This document shows, one piece after another, positions 24,157 to 34,122 of a stretch of DNA of 64,000 nt. The notes below the pieces were generated by a model. It did not search any database. It saw nothing but the letters and a program-made list of their open reading frames with translations, and was not told where the DNA came from. A program made the translations under genes and the position numbers. How positions within the stretch are numbered: position 1 is the stretch's first letter; the number at the start of each line of letters is the position of its first letter. Source of the stretch: Chondrosia reniformis (Eukaryota > Porifera > Demospongiae > Chondrillida > Chondrillidae); assembly GCA_947172415.1 (NCBI GenBank), contig OX359202.1, positions 3,384,001 through 3,448,000 of the forward strand, in the 5' to 3' direction.

Positions 24157-25102
24157 GTGCTTAGCCCCTCATGTGGCATCCTGTGGCTAAATCATCCTCC
24201 CTGTCAGCATGGGCTAAGCCCCATCTGGCAGCTTCACTGGGATACGTTGTGCCATGAGAATGACAATTTTCAAGACAGGCTGTGGCCTAGGTGCACCAGT
24301 GGTGAAGAAAGCCCTGGGTCAACCAGAATAGGTGATTCCACTGGTGCCTCACAGGTAGATGTACCTGAATGTATTATGGGCCAACCAGCATTTTGGACCG
24401 AGGAAATGGTTAGGGCACTAATTGATTGCTATGAGTGATCTGAACCCAAAAGAGGTGGCTATCAGAAGCGTTTAGAGTGGGAATGTCTGAGCAAGTACCC
24501 ACATTTGCCTCAGACCGGTCGAACCCTTGCCTTCCAAGCCAAAAGGAACTTGGTAGAAGATGGAGTACTGCAAGTAACTGGTAGCCGAGATCTAGATTTG
24601 GTTAATGATGCACCGCAAGGTGCCTCTAGAAGGAGAAGGATCCAAGGGGTGATCTGGAACCTTCAGAGGGATAATATCCTCATGGAGCTCTACCGAGAAA
24701 GTAAGCCCATGGAAAAGGGGTATGCCGAGCGGTTGTACTAGGCTTGGAATGCTAAAATGCCACACCATAAAACCACAAAGGTAGCACTAGAGAATTAGTA
24801 GAATCCGAAGAGGTCAAGGTCTCTCGAGACTAAACCTTGTGGAACCTGACTCTTGTGGTTTAGCCACCCTAACTGAGACTGTGGAGGAAGGTGTGGGAGC
24901 CCAGGGGCAAGGGGAGCTTCACAAAGTTCAGGCTGTGACTGAACAAAATGGTGAGCTGCCTTCAGCCCCTGTTGAAACTCTTACAAATGATCATCCTAGT
25001 CCCAGGACAAGTGGCAATGATCAACTGATGCAACTTCTAGGCAAAGGAAAAGATGCCTGTCTCCGACAGAAACCTGGAGATTTCTCTGATAGAAAACCCT
25101 GA
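24157..25102 (+). pseudogene. LINE copy 2 N-terminal region (Myb-like, then acidic linker)
   Basis: Three frames follow one another: 24,157-24,438, 24,505-24,741 and 24,839-25,102. The first ends FWTEEMVRALIDCYE. After a stop the second continues with the region that pairs W, RL, W and P..PQTGRTLAFQAK, the spacing of a Myb/SANT-type domain. It ends in a basic NLQRDNILMELYRES segment. The third is an acidic, low-complexity linker (TVEEGVGAQGQGELHKVQ). R2-group LINEs bind their target with Myb and zinc-finger motifs in this position. The domain call is from pattern only. Confidence 0.55.
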
Positions 25103-25158
25103 GGGGTGGTGCGGTTCAACCATGTTGATACGGCACTGCTTCAGGAGGCCATGATTGG

Positions 25159-26398
25159 GTGGAGAAAGAGTGGCAGGAAGGCCCTAGGTCAGCCTGGCAC
25201 CTGAACTGCCTAGTCTACTCTGTTGCTATGGCTGTGAGGGGAAAAAAAACCTACGAATCGCAGCCATGCAACCAGGGAAGGAAATCAGATAATCAGAAGG
25301 GAAGTAAGAGACAGGAAGGTCACATAATTTACAGGAAGGCCAAAGGCCTTAGGTTTAGAAGACTGCTTGCCTGGTTGGATGTGGAAATAGCGCGTCAACA
25401 GAGAAATAATCCTATGACCAAACGCCAGCAAGTTCTCCAAAGTAAGCTTAGGAGGGAGTTACATTCATTTAACCTGAATGTGCTGATCAGAGCTCGGGAA
25501 CAGACACTGGGGAAACTCAGGGTCTGGACCCTACAAGAGCGAAGATTGGCTGAACACAGGAAATTCCAGGAACAAAACCACCTTTGGAATACCCAAAGGA
25601 AGTTCCGGATGAATGGCAATGTTCCAACCTCCAATGAAGCTCCCTCAATTGAGGTAGTAAGAGACTTTTGGACAAAGATTGTAGGTACTGCTGGTAAGGT
25701 CAACAGAGACGACCCAGGGGTGAAAGAATGGCTAAAGGAAACCAAAAAGAGGGTGGGTAGAACCTCCTCTGAAGGTCCCGATAGCATTGATGAGACTAAA
25801 CTGAGGAAAGCCTTGAGAAAAGCAAAAAGCTGGTCAGCCCCTGGGCCGGATGGCGTCAACACTTTTTGGTGGAAAGCACTCCCCTCTTCACAGTCTGCCT
25901 TTGCAGATGTACTACGGAGGGTAGTGAGCAGAGATCTGTCAGTCCCAGACTGGCTTACAAGGGGTCGCACTCTACTCATCCCCAAAAAGGTGACCCGAAA
26001 GGTGCGGCCAACTACCGACCTATTGCGTGTCTCAACACAATGTACAAGGCTGTCACAGCATACATTGCATCAGAATTACTCACTTACACCTACACTAATG
26101 ATCTTGTACCTATGGCTCAACGAGCCATGAGGAAAGGGAGGTGGCGCTGTGTGGACTGTCTATTGCTGGATCAATTAATCGGTCTAGATGCCAAATTATG
26201 GGCAAGCCACTTAGTGTGGCATGGATCGATTATGAGAAGGCATACGACAGAGTCCCTCACAAGTGGGTGATGAAGGTGCTAAAAACCATCAAGTGCCCAG
26301 GTTGGATCCGGAGGTCTATAGAGCTCTTCTCCAAACACTGGGCTACTGTGCTTGAGTTGAGGACTGCGGGGAAGGTGGTTAGGAGCACCCCTGTTTAA
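25159..26398 (+). pseudogene. LINE copy 2 RT fingers and start of palm
   Basis: The main frame, 25,159-26,130, runs from MEKEWQEGPRSAWHLNC through the basic helical part to SWSAPGPDGVNTFWWKALP and RTLLIPKK. It then shifts frame into 25,866-26,270 (GDPKGAANYRPIACLNTMYK) and 26,141-26,398, which holds motif A AWIDYEKAYDRVPHKW. Motif B begins but is followed by a 24-bp tandem duplication (26,400-26,423; 26,424-26,447) and then the deletion junction. No YMDD remains, so reverse transcription is impossible. Confidence 0.85.
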
Positions 26399-26470
26399 TA
26401 TAACAGGGGACTCTTCAAAGGAGATAACAGGGGACTCTTCAAAGGAGACTCCTTATCGCCAGAACCTGAA

Positions 26471-27537
26471 ATGTGGCTAAAGACAGATCCCTCACAAAAT
26501 AGTGTAAGAGAATGGAGGAGAGTTTCACGTGAGCTCTGGGAGGCTCAGACTGAAAGGTTAAAAAGTGACCTAGCCAAAAAATCTCACCAGGTCTCATACC
26601 ACAGACAAGTCACAAATAGTGAGTCGTATGTGTGGCTTTCTGATGGGAGACTCAGACCTCAAACTGAGGCTCTGATTCTCGCAGCCCAAGATGATGTGCT
26701 GCACACTAGGTGGTACCAAAATAGGATTCTGAGGAATTCTAACCTCCTGATGTGCAGAGAAGGTGGCAAGGCTATGGAAACGGTCAAACGCATACTAACA
26801 TGTGTGAGCCCAAGGGATTTTCTCTCTACAAAGAGAGACATGACCGGGCAATACTGATAGTGTTGTGGAGACTGTTGAAAGAATATGGATTCAAGCAGGA
26901 AGAGCCCTGGTACAAACTAGAAGCAAAACCAGTCTATGAGAATAGGTCTGTCAAAATCTTGTGGGATCCTAGTATCCCTACAGATGAAGAAATGACAGAA
27001 AGAAGGCCAGACTTAGTGGTTGAGGATCGGCTATGTAAGTCCATCTTCATTATTGAGATGTCAGTTCCTACTGACAGCAATATTAATGGAAGATGGCAAG
27101 AGAAGTTCCAAAAGTACCAGAAGCTGGCAGCTGACATGAGTAAACACTTTAGGGGCCACCAAATTAAGGTAGTCCCGATGATAATTGGTGCTTTGGGGAC
27201 AGTGGAGATGCTCCTGGAAGACCTTAGGGGAATTCCAAAGTAGTCAAAAAGTGCAGTAGAAGTGATGAGAGCCATGCAGAGAACTGTTCTCTGTTCGGCT
27301 GTGAGGATATTGAGGCGACATCTATCTGTTGGGATTGGGGCCTGGACGATAAGTAGTCCTGTCCCAGTCCTTTCCTGTCGACTTCTGGAAAGCAGTGGTG
27401 GATTGGTGTATGGAGGTACTCCCTCCCATTATGACCATCAACTTTGGCCCGACGCGCACATGTCTGCTGCTGCCGGAAGAAGGCAAAGTCGAGGCCTCTG
27501 GCTAAAAACCCGAAGAAAGGAAAACATAACTGACTGA
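26471..27537 (+). pseudogene. LINE copy 2 linker, CCHC remnant and REL endonuclease
   Basis: After the deletion the frame 26,471-26,857 carries the linker and a knuckle reading MCREGGKAMETVKR, in which a zinc-binding Cys and the His are replaced. The frame 26,752-27,243 carries RPDLVVEDRL and IIEMSVPTDSNINGRW, with PMIIGALGTV near its end, the endonuclease core. The frame 27,262-27,537 gives the tail (TVLCSAVRILRRHLSV). It closely matches copies 1 and 3. Confidence 0.82.
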
Positions 27538-27559
27538 GGGTTGTCCAAACCAGATACTC

Positions 27560-27583
27560 CTTGCCTTAGTAAACTAAGGCAAG
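27560..27583 (+). other. 3' UTR stem-loop of LINE copy 2
   Basis: Perfect 10-bp stem CTTGCCTTAG / CTAAGGCAAG with a TAAA loop. It is followed at 27,586 by GTAACAAGGTTCTCCG, which resembles the 3' end of 18S rRNA (GTAACAAGGTTTCCG). Confidence 0.75.
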
Positions 27584-27621
27584 AAGTAACAAGGTTCTCC
27601 GTAAAGGCTTTTGTTTCAAAG

Positions 27622-30294
27622 TATGTATTAGTTGAATGTACTAGATGTACTGACTAGTTTCTAGTTGTGTGGTCTAGTTGGGTGTACAAGTTGCATGTTC
27701 CAGTTGTATGTACTAGTTCCATGTAATAACTATATGTACTAGTTTTATGTAATAGTTGTATGTAATAGTGGTTTATAATGTTGTATGTACTAGTTATATT
27801 TACTTGTGGTAGTTACTAGTTGCAAGTACTAGTTGAATGTACTAGTTGTGTGTAATTGTTGTATTTACTAGTTATATATACTAGTTGTAGTGACTAGTTG
27901 AATATTCTAGTTGTATGAACTAGTTGTATGTAATAGTTGTATGTACTGGCTACTAGTTGTATGGTTTTGTTGTGTGTACTCGTTTTATGGACTAGTTGTA
28001 TGTACTAGTTTTATGGACTAGATGTATGTACTAGTTGTATGTACTAGTTATATGTACAAGTTCTATGTACTAGTTATATTTACAAGTTTTAGTTAATAGT
28101 TGCATGTACTAGTTGTGTGTACTAGTTGTATGAACTAGTTGTATGTGCTAGTAATTCTTTGAATGTACTAATTGTATATACCAGTTATATGTACCAGTTG
28201 TATGCAATTATATTTACTACTTGTATGTACTAGTTGTGTGTACTAGAATATAGTTGTATACATAGGTACTAGTTGTATGTACTTCTTTTATATATGTACT
28301 AGTAACTAGTTGAACGTACTAAGTATATTTACTAGTTGTATGTACTAGTTGTATGTACTAGTTGTATGAATTAGTTGTATGTACTAGTTGTATGAATTAG
28401 TTGTATGTACTAGTTGTATGAACTAGTTGTATGTACTTGTAATTCTTTGAATGTACTAATTGTATATACCAGTTATATGTACTAGTTGTATGCAATTATA
28501 TTTACTACTTGTATGTACTAGTTGTGTGTAATTGTTGTATATACTAGTTATTTGTAATAGTTGTAGTTACTAGTTGTATGTACTTATTGTGTGTACTCTT
28601 TTTGTGTATGTACTAGTCATATGTAGTAGTTGAGTTTACTAGTTAAATGTACTAGTTTAAAGTACTGGTTGTGTGTATTAGTTGCATGTTCTCTTTGTAG
28701 GTTCTAATACTAGTTATACTAGGTACTAAGAAGGTATGTTTTTATGGCCTAGATACTAGTTGTATGTACTAGTTGTAGGTACTAGTTTTAAGTATTAGTT
28801 GTACGTACCAGTTGTGTGTAATTGTTGTATGTACTAGTTGCATTTACTAGTTGTATGAACTAGTTGTATTTACTAGTTGTATGTATTAGTTGAATGTACT
28901 AGATGTAATGACTAGTTACTAGTTGTGTGGTCTAGTTGTGAGTACAAGTTGCACATTCCAGTTGTATGTACAACTAAAGTAAGTATGTATTAGTTATATA
29001 TCCTAATTGTAGTACTAGTTGTGTGGTCTAGTTGTATGCACTAGTTGTATGTACTAATTGTTGGTACTTTTTCAATGTACTAGTTGTATGTACTAGTTGT
29101 TCGTACTCGTTACTAGTTTAATGTTGTAGTTGTATGAACTAGGACTAGTTTACTAATTAAAGGTTCTAGTTGTATGTACTCAATTCTAAGTAGTAGTTCA
29201 TGTTCTATTTGTTTGTACTAATTGTATGTACTAGTTAAATCTTGTTATATGTTCTAGTTGTATAGACTAATTGGATATATTAGTAATGTAATAGTTGTAG
29301 GTACTTGTTGTATGTACTAGTTTTATGTAATTGTTATATGTACTAATTGTATGTACTAATAGTTTGTTCTAGTTTTAGGTACTGTTTATATATACTAGTG
29401 TGATGTGTATGTACTGGTTATATGTACTAGTTGTATGTACTAGTTATATGTACTAATTGTATGTACTAGTAGTATGTACTAGTTACTAGTTGTATATACT
29501 AGTTGAATGTACTAGTTTCTAGTTGTATGTAGTCTAAGTGTGTGTACTAGTTATATTTACTAGTTATATATACTAATTTTATGTCCTTGGTGTAGTACTA
29601 GTTGTATGTACTAGTTGTTTGTACTAGTATTAGTTCTAGTTTTATGTACTATTTATATGAACTAGTTATATGTGTATGTACTGGTTAAATGTGCTAGTTG
29701 TATGTACTAGTTATATTTACTGGTTATATGTACTAGTTCTATTGACTAGTGGTAGTACTAGTTGAATTTACTAGTTGTATGTACTAGTTACTAGTTGTAT
29801 GTACTAGTTGTATGTACTAGTTTCTAGTTGTATGTAGTCTAGGTGTATGAACTAGTTATATGGACTTATTGTATTTACTAATTGTGTGTAATTGTTGTAT
29901 GTGCTAGTTATAATTACTAGTTGTAGTAACTAGTTGTATGTACTAGTTATATCTACTACTTGTATGTATTAGTAACTATTTGTATATATAGGTATTAGTT
30001 GTATGTACTAGTTGTATGTACTAGTTTTTTTACTTTGTATATACTAGTTGTATGTAATAGTTGTATATATGTTCTAGTAAGTAGTTGTATGTACTAGTTA
30101 TTTTTACTTGTTGTATGTACTAGTTTTATGTACTTGTTATATATACTAATTGTATGTTTATACTAGGTGTATGTACTAGTAGTAGTTCTAGTTTTATATA
30201 CTATTTATATGAACTAGTCATAGGTGTATGTACTGGTTAAATGTGCCAGTTGTATGTACTAGTTATATATACTGGTTATATGTACTAGTTCTAT
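27622..30294 (+). repeat. 13-bp minisatellite block 5, with two empty-site paralogues
   Basis: Array sequence. Positions 28,590-28,960 are a paralogue of the DNA on both sides of LINE copy 2 but without the LINE. Positions 29,650-29,790 are likewise a paralogue of the flanks of the TIR transposon at 30,295. A (TATGAATTAG / TATGTACTAG) dimer is repeated near 28,340-28,440. Confidence 0.95.
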
Positions 30295-31952
30295 CACAGA
30301 CACGGGACTGGCAACGCAAACCGGAAGTTGCCAGGGGGTCGTTCAGGTCACGTGTTTCATTAGCAATGATAATGGCAGCCATGCCGATGTACAACAGCGA
30401 ATGCAAATGATATATCGATGTTTTGAACGGTTTGGGGAGTGGAATATGCTCTAACTTGGTGGAAGGGAAAGAGGCAAGAAGAAGAAGTTGATGGTTTCAA
30501 GCGGGCAATTCGTGCAGAAGAGCGGCAGGAACAGTTCCAGCGATTTTGTAAAGCCCTTTTTCAGCTCATTAATCAATGTATTGTGAAGCCAGCGGCGTCA
30601 GTGGACTTGCGTAGGGAGCGATCATATCAAATGTTTACCAGGCCAGGGCAGTAGAGCTGAATAAGCTGTGGAATGATTTTCATGCCATTCTCAGTTTGCC
30701 TCACCTTGACGTGATTTAGGCACAGACTGTGAAGAGGCTGTTATTCAATCAGGCTTTGGTTGCATGCATAGACCATGATTCAAAGAAGGAGAAACAGCCA
30801 GAGCCATCTATGTTGAGCACCTGTGAAGAGTTGGGGACTGATGAGGGAAACATCATTCGCTACATGGCAGGCTATGTACCTTTTATGTTGATGAAAGTAC
30901 ACGAAAAGAAAGACACCCAAGAAGATCCCAGCGTTCTGGATTGCTTGAGTGAAATGGCTGTTGTCGGTGCAGGGGACGACCTATTTGCCTACACACAAGA
31001 GTGGACGCGAACTATTAATAGGGGAGGCCTTTTTGAAGTCAAGGATGATGTCTTTGTCTTTTTACGGCAACGAATGAGGGGTATACTTCCACGGCATTTA
31101 CTAGGAGGTAATGTGGACACTGTGGCTGTTCATGCTTACATTTTGAAGGATGACAAATTGTTACTGACTGGCATGATTTGTCAAGCGAGTTGCCTCAGGA
31201 GAAGGCCGGCATACTTTTGAAGGAAGTAATTACTTTGTGGATGACCATACGTGGACATGAACATGCAAAACAGATGCTCGAACCGTACAAGATAGACAAA
31301 GGAAAAGGGACGGTGAAGAGTGTATCTTTGGGAGGACATCTAAAATGAACATTTTATAATTATATCCTTTTTTTCATTTATTTTGACTAGTATTAGTATC
31401 ATACTGACATAAAATGCATTCTGCATGCACGCACAGGTGTACTAAAGGAAATCTGGGCAGAGGAGAACTCAGCAGTACTCCTGTGCCCAGCCTTTTTTCC
31501 TTTCGTCAGTAAGGGCTTAGCTCAAGGCATTTCTTACTGCAAGGATACAAGGGTCGCGATAAATCACTGCCTAAGCAATGCACTACTGATGGCACTATAT
31601 ATCCATACCATTGGACTAACAAAAAACGTTTCACAGGAAGAAATCCTTCGCTCCCAAGTTGGTTCGTTCGAAAAGTCTTCCATTGGGAGCAAATGATCTC
31701 GATGTACGAGTGTCCTACGAAGGTGCAAATTTTACGTTGTCACAGACACTTATGAGTCGTATGGTTTCCGCTAGGTATGCGGCGGGTACATCGAAAGAAG
31801 CCGACTGCATACGTTTTATTTGAAGTATATCCGTCTGTGAAACACCTTTCTTTGGATAGGGAAGCTGTACGAACCTTGTACAATATTGGAGATAGGGAAT
31901 TTATATGGATTTTCGGTTTGCCTTGTCAGTCCCGTTCTTTCATGTGTCTATG
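30295..31952 (+). mobile_element. TIR DNA transposon, possibly P-like, 1.66 kb, decayed
   Basis: The left end CACAGACACGGGACTG matches the complement of the right end CATAGACAC, with CGGGACTGACAA a few bases further in after a small insertion. A 7-bp direct repeat GTTCTAT flanks it (30,288-30,294; 31,953-31,959), and the unoccupied paralogue at 29,736-29,742 has it once. An internal CACAGACAC lies at 31,741. CA ends with 7-8 bp duplications fit the P superfamily, but I cannot see a THAP domain or catalytic triad. Superfamily assignment is tentative. Confidence 0.65.
30439..31348 (+). pseudogene. Decayed protein of the 30.3-kb transposon, function unrecognised
   Basis: Pieces read 30,439-30,654, then a different frame with ARAVELNKLWNDFHAILSLP that has an in-frame TAG near 30,716. 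The main piece, 30,729-31,220, holds GNIIRYMAGYVPFMLMKVHEK, VLDCLSEMAVVGAGDDLF and YTQEWTRTINRGGLFEV. After a shift it continues as LLKEVITLWMTIRGHEHAKQ to a stop near 31,348. The YMAGYV block recalls the C-terminal part of P/THAP-type transposases, but I do not recognise the family with confidence. A later small frame at 31,777-31,962 may be part of it or noise. Confidence 0.5.
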
Positions 31953-33216
31953 GTTCTATTAACTAGTGGTAGTACTAGTTGAATGTATTAGTTGTGTGTA
32001 CTAGTTGTTTGTACTAGTTTAATGTACTAGTTGTATATACTAGTTGTATGTACTAGTTACTATTTGTCTCTACTAGTTGTCTGTACAAGTTTCTAGTTGT
32101 ATGTAGCCTGGGCGTATGTACTAGTTATATGTACTTATTGTATATACTAGTTGTGTGTAGTTGTTGTATGTGCTAGATATAATTACTAGTTGTATGTACT
32201 AATTATATCTATTAGTTGCATTTACTAGTTACTAGTTGTATATTTAGGTATCATTTGTTTGTACTAATTGTATGTTCTAGTTTTATGTACTGTTTATATG
32301 TACTAGTTATATCTGTATTTACTGGTTATATATACTAGTTGTATGTACTAGTTATATGTACTAATTGTATTTACTAATTGTGTGTAATTGTTGTATGTAC
32401 TAGTTGTATGTATTAGTTTAATGTAGTAGTTGTATGTACCAGTTGTATGTTATAGTTTTATGTACAGTTTATATATACTAGTTATATGTGTATGTACTGG
32501 TTATATATACTAGTTGTACGTACTAGTTTTATGTACTAATTATATGTACTAGTTTAATGTTTTGTGTACTAGTTTTATGTCCTAGTTGTAGTACTAGTTG
32601 TATGTCCTAGTTGTATGTACTAGTAGTATGTTCTAGTTTTATGTACTATTTATATGAACTAATTATATGAGAATGTAGTGGTTCAATGTACTAGTTGTAG
32701 TACTAGTTGTATGTACTAGTTGTATGTACTACTTGTATGTACTTATTATATGTATATACTTGTCGTATGTACTAGTTGTATGTCCTAGTTGTATGTACTA
32801 ATTGAATGTACTAATTGAATGTACTATAAAGCTGTGTGTACTAGTTGCAAGTACACGTACATAGTTGTATGTTCTAGTTGTATGTTCTATGTGTATGAAC
32901 TAGAACTTCTTATATTTACTAATTGGAGGTTCTAGTAGTATTTACTCCATTGTAATTAGATAGTTGCATGTTCTAATTGTATGTACTAAATGTATATACT
33001 AGTTATGTACTAGTTGTATGTACTGGTTGTATGTAATAGTTTTATGCACTTGTTATATATACTAATTGTATGTTTATACTAGGTGTAGGTACTAGTACTA
33101 TATTCAAGTTTTATGTACTATAAATATGTACTAGTTATATGTGTATTTACTGGTTATATGTACTACTTGTACCAACTAGTTCTATGTCCTAGTTGTAGTA
33201 CTAATTGTACTATATA
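31953..33216 (+). repeat. 13-bp minisatellite block 6
   Basis: Array between the TIR transposon and the rRNA scrap at the 3' end of LINE copy 3. No gene was seen. Confidence 0.95.
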
Positions 33217-33235
33217 CTTGTTACGACTTTTACTT
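33217..33235 (-). other. 19-nt footprint of the 18S rRNA 3' end
   Basis: On the minus strand the 19 bases AAGTAAAAGTCGTAACAAG follow directly on the LINE 3' end. They equal the near-universal segment just before the end of eukaryotic 18S rRNA. The outer seven bases (CTTGTTA on plus) could also be read as array sequence, but the inner 12 cannot. It is too short to be an rRNA gene. Confidence 0.75.
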
Positions 33236-34122
33236 GAAAAACAAAAGCCTTAACGGAGAACCTTGTTACTTCTTGCCTTAGTGTACTAAGGCAAGGAGTA
33301 TCTGGCTTGGACAACCCTCAGTCAGTTATGTTTTCCTTTCTTTGGGTTTTTAGCCAGAAGCCTCGGCTTTTCCTCCTTCCGACAGCAGCAGACGGGTGCA
33401 CGTCGGGCCAAAGTTGACCGTCATAATAGGAGGGAGTACCTCCATACACCAATCCACCACTGCTTTCCAGAGGTCGACAGGCAAGGACTGGGACAGGACT
33501 ACTTATCGTCCAGGCCCCAATCCCTCAACAGATAGATGTCGCCTCAATATCCTCACAGCCGAACAGAGAACAGTTCTCTGCATGGCTCTCATCACTTCTA
33601 CTGCACTTTTTGACAGCTTTGGAATTCCCCTAAGGTCTTCCAGGAGCGTGTCCACTGTCCCCAAAGCACCAATTATCATCGGGACTACCTTAATTCGGTA
33701 GCCGCTAAATTGTTTCCTCATATCAGCTGCCAGCTTCTGGTACTTTTGGAACTTCTCTTGCCATCTTCCATTAATATTGCTGTCAGTAGGAACTGACATC
33801 TCAATAATGAAGATGGACTTACATAGCCGATCCTCAACCACTAAGTCTGGCCTTCTTTCTGTCATTTCTTCATCTGTAGGGATACTAGGATCCCACAAGA
33901 TTTTGACAGACCTATTCTCATAGACTGGTTTTGCTTCTAGTTTGTACCAGGGCTCTTCCTGCTTGAATCCATATTCTTTCAACAGTCTCCACAACACTAT
34001 CAGTATTGCCCGGTCATGCCTCTCTTTGTAGAGAGAAAATCCCTTGGGCTCACACATGTTTAGTATGTGTTTGACCGTTTCCATAGCCTTGCCACATTCT
34101 CTGCACATTAGGAGGCTAGAAT
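33236..34122 (-). mobile_element. REL-type LINE (R4/Dong-like), copy 3, 5'-truncated
   Basis: The 3' terminal 0.9 kb of the family on the minus strand. It starts within the CCHC knuckle and includes the whole REL endonuclease and the 3' UTR with its stem-loop (33,272-33,295). Severe 5' truncation is normal for LINE copies. It is joined to the 18S footprint rather than directly to the array. Confidence 0.88.
33503..34108 (-). CDS. LINE REL endonuclease domain with CCHC knuckle (201 codons, fragment)
   Basis: This is the cleanest C-terminal region of the family. It starts MCRECGKAMETVKHILNMCE, a knuckle C-x2-C-x8-H-x4-C. A helical region WRLLKEYGFKQEEPWYKLEA follows. The endonuclease core is RPDLVVEDRL, then IIEMSVPTDSNINGRWQEKF, where the PD and the downstream E are expected metal-binding residues, and KYQKLAADM. 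The tail is VVPMIIGALGTVDTL and SAVRILRRHLSV. REL nucleases nick the target to prime reverse transcription. The frame is open throughout, but it is only a truncated tail and has no promoter, so it is a fossil rather than a gene. Confidence 0.85.
   Translation of the reverse strand: MCRECGKAMETVKHILNMCEPKGFSLYKERHDRAILIVLWRLLKEYGFKQEEPWYKLEAKPVYENRSVKILWDPSIPTDEEMTERRPDLVVEDRLCKSIFIIEMSVPTDSNINGRWQEKFQKYQKLAADMRKQFSGYRIKVVPMIIGALGTVDTLLEDLRGIPKLSKSAVEVMRAMQRTVLCSAVRILRRHLSVEGLGPGR

Larger units (their letters stand above)
24073..27621 (+). mobile_element. REL-type LINE (R4/Dong-like), copy 2, with internal deletion
   Basis: Same family as copy 1. It is bounded by a 16-bp target duplication TATGTATTAGTTGAAT (24,057-24,072; 27,622-27,637), and the unoccupied paralogue is at 28,880-28,895. 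The 5' end has about 10 extra bases before GGGAATTGGAGG. About 810 bp corresponding to 7,448-8,258 of copy 1 are missing at about 26,459. This removes RT motif C and the thumb. It is dead but has sharp ends. Confidence 0.9.
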
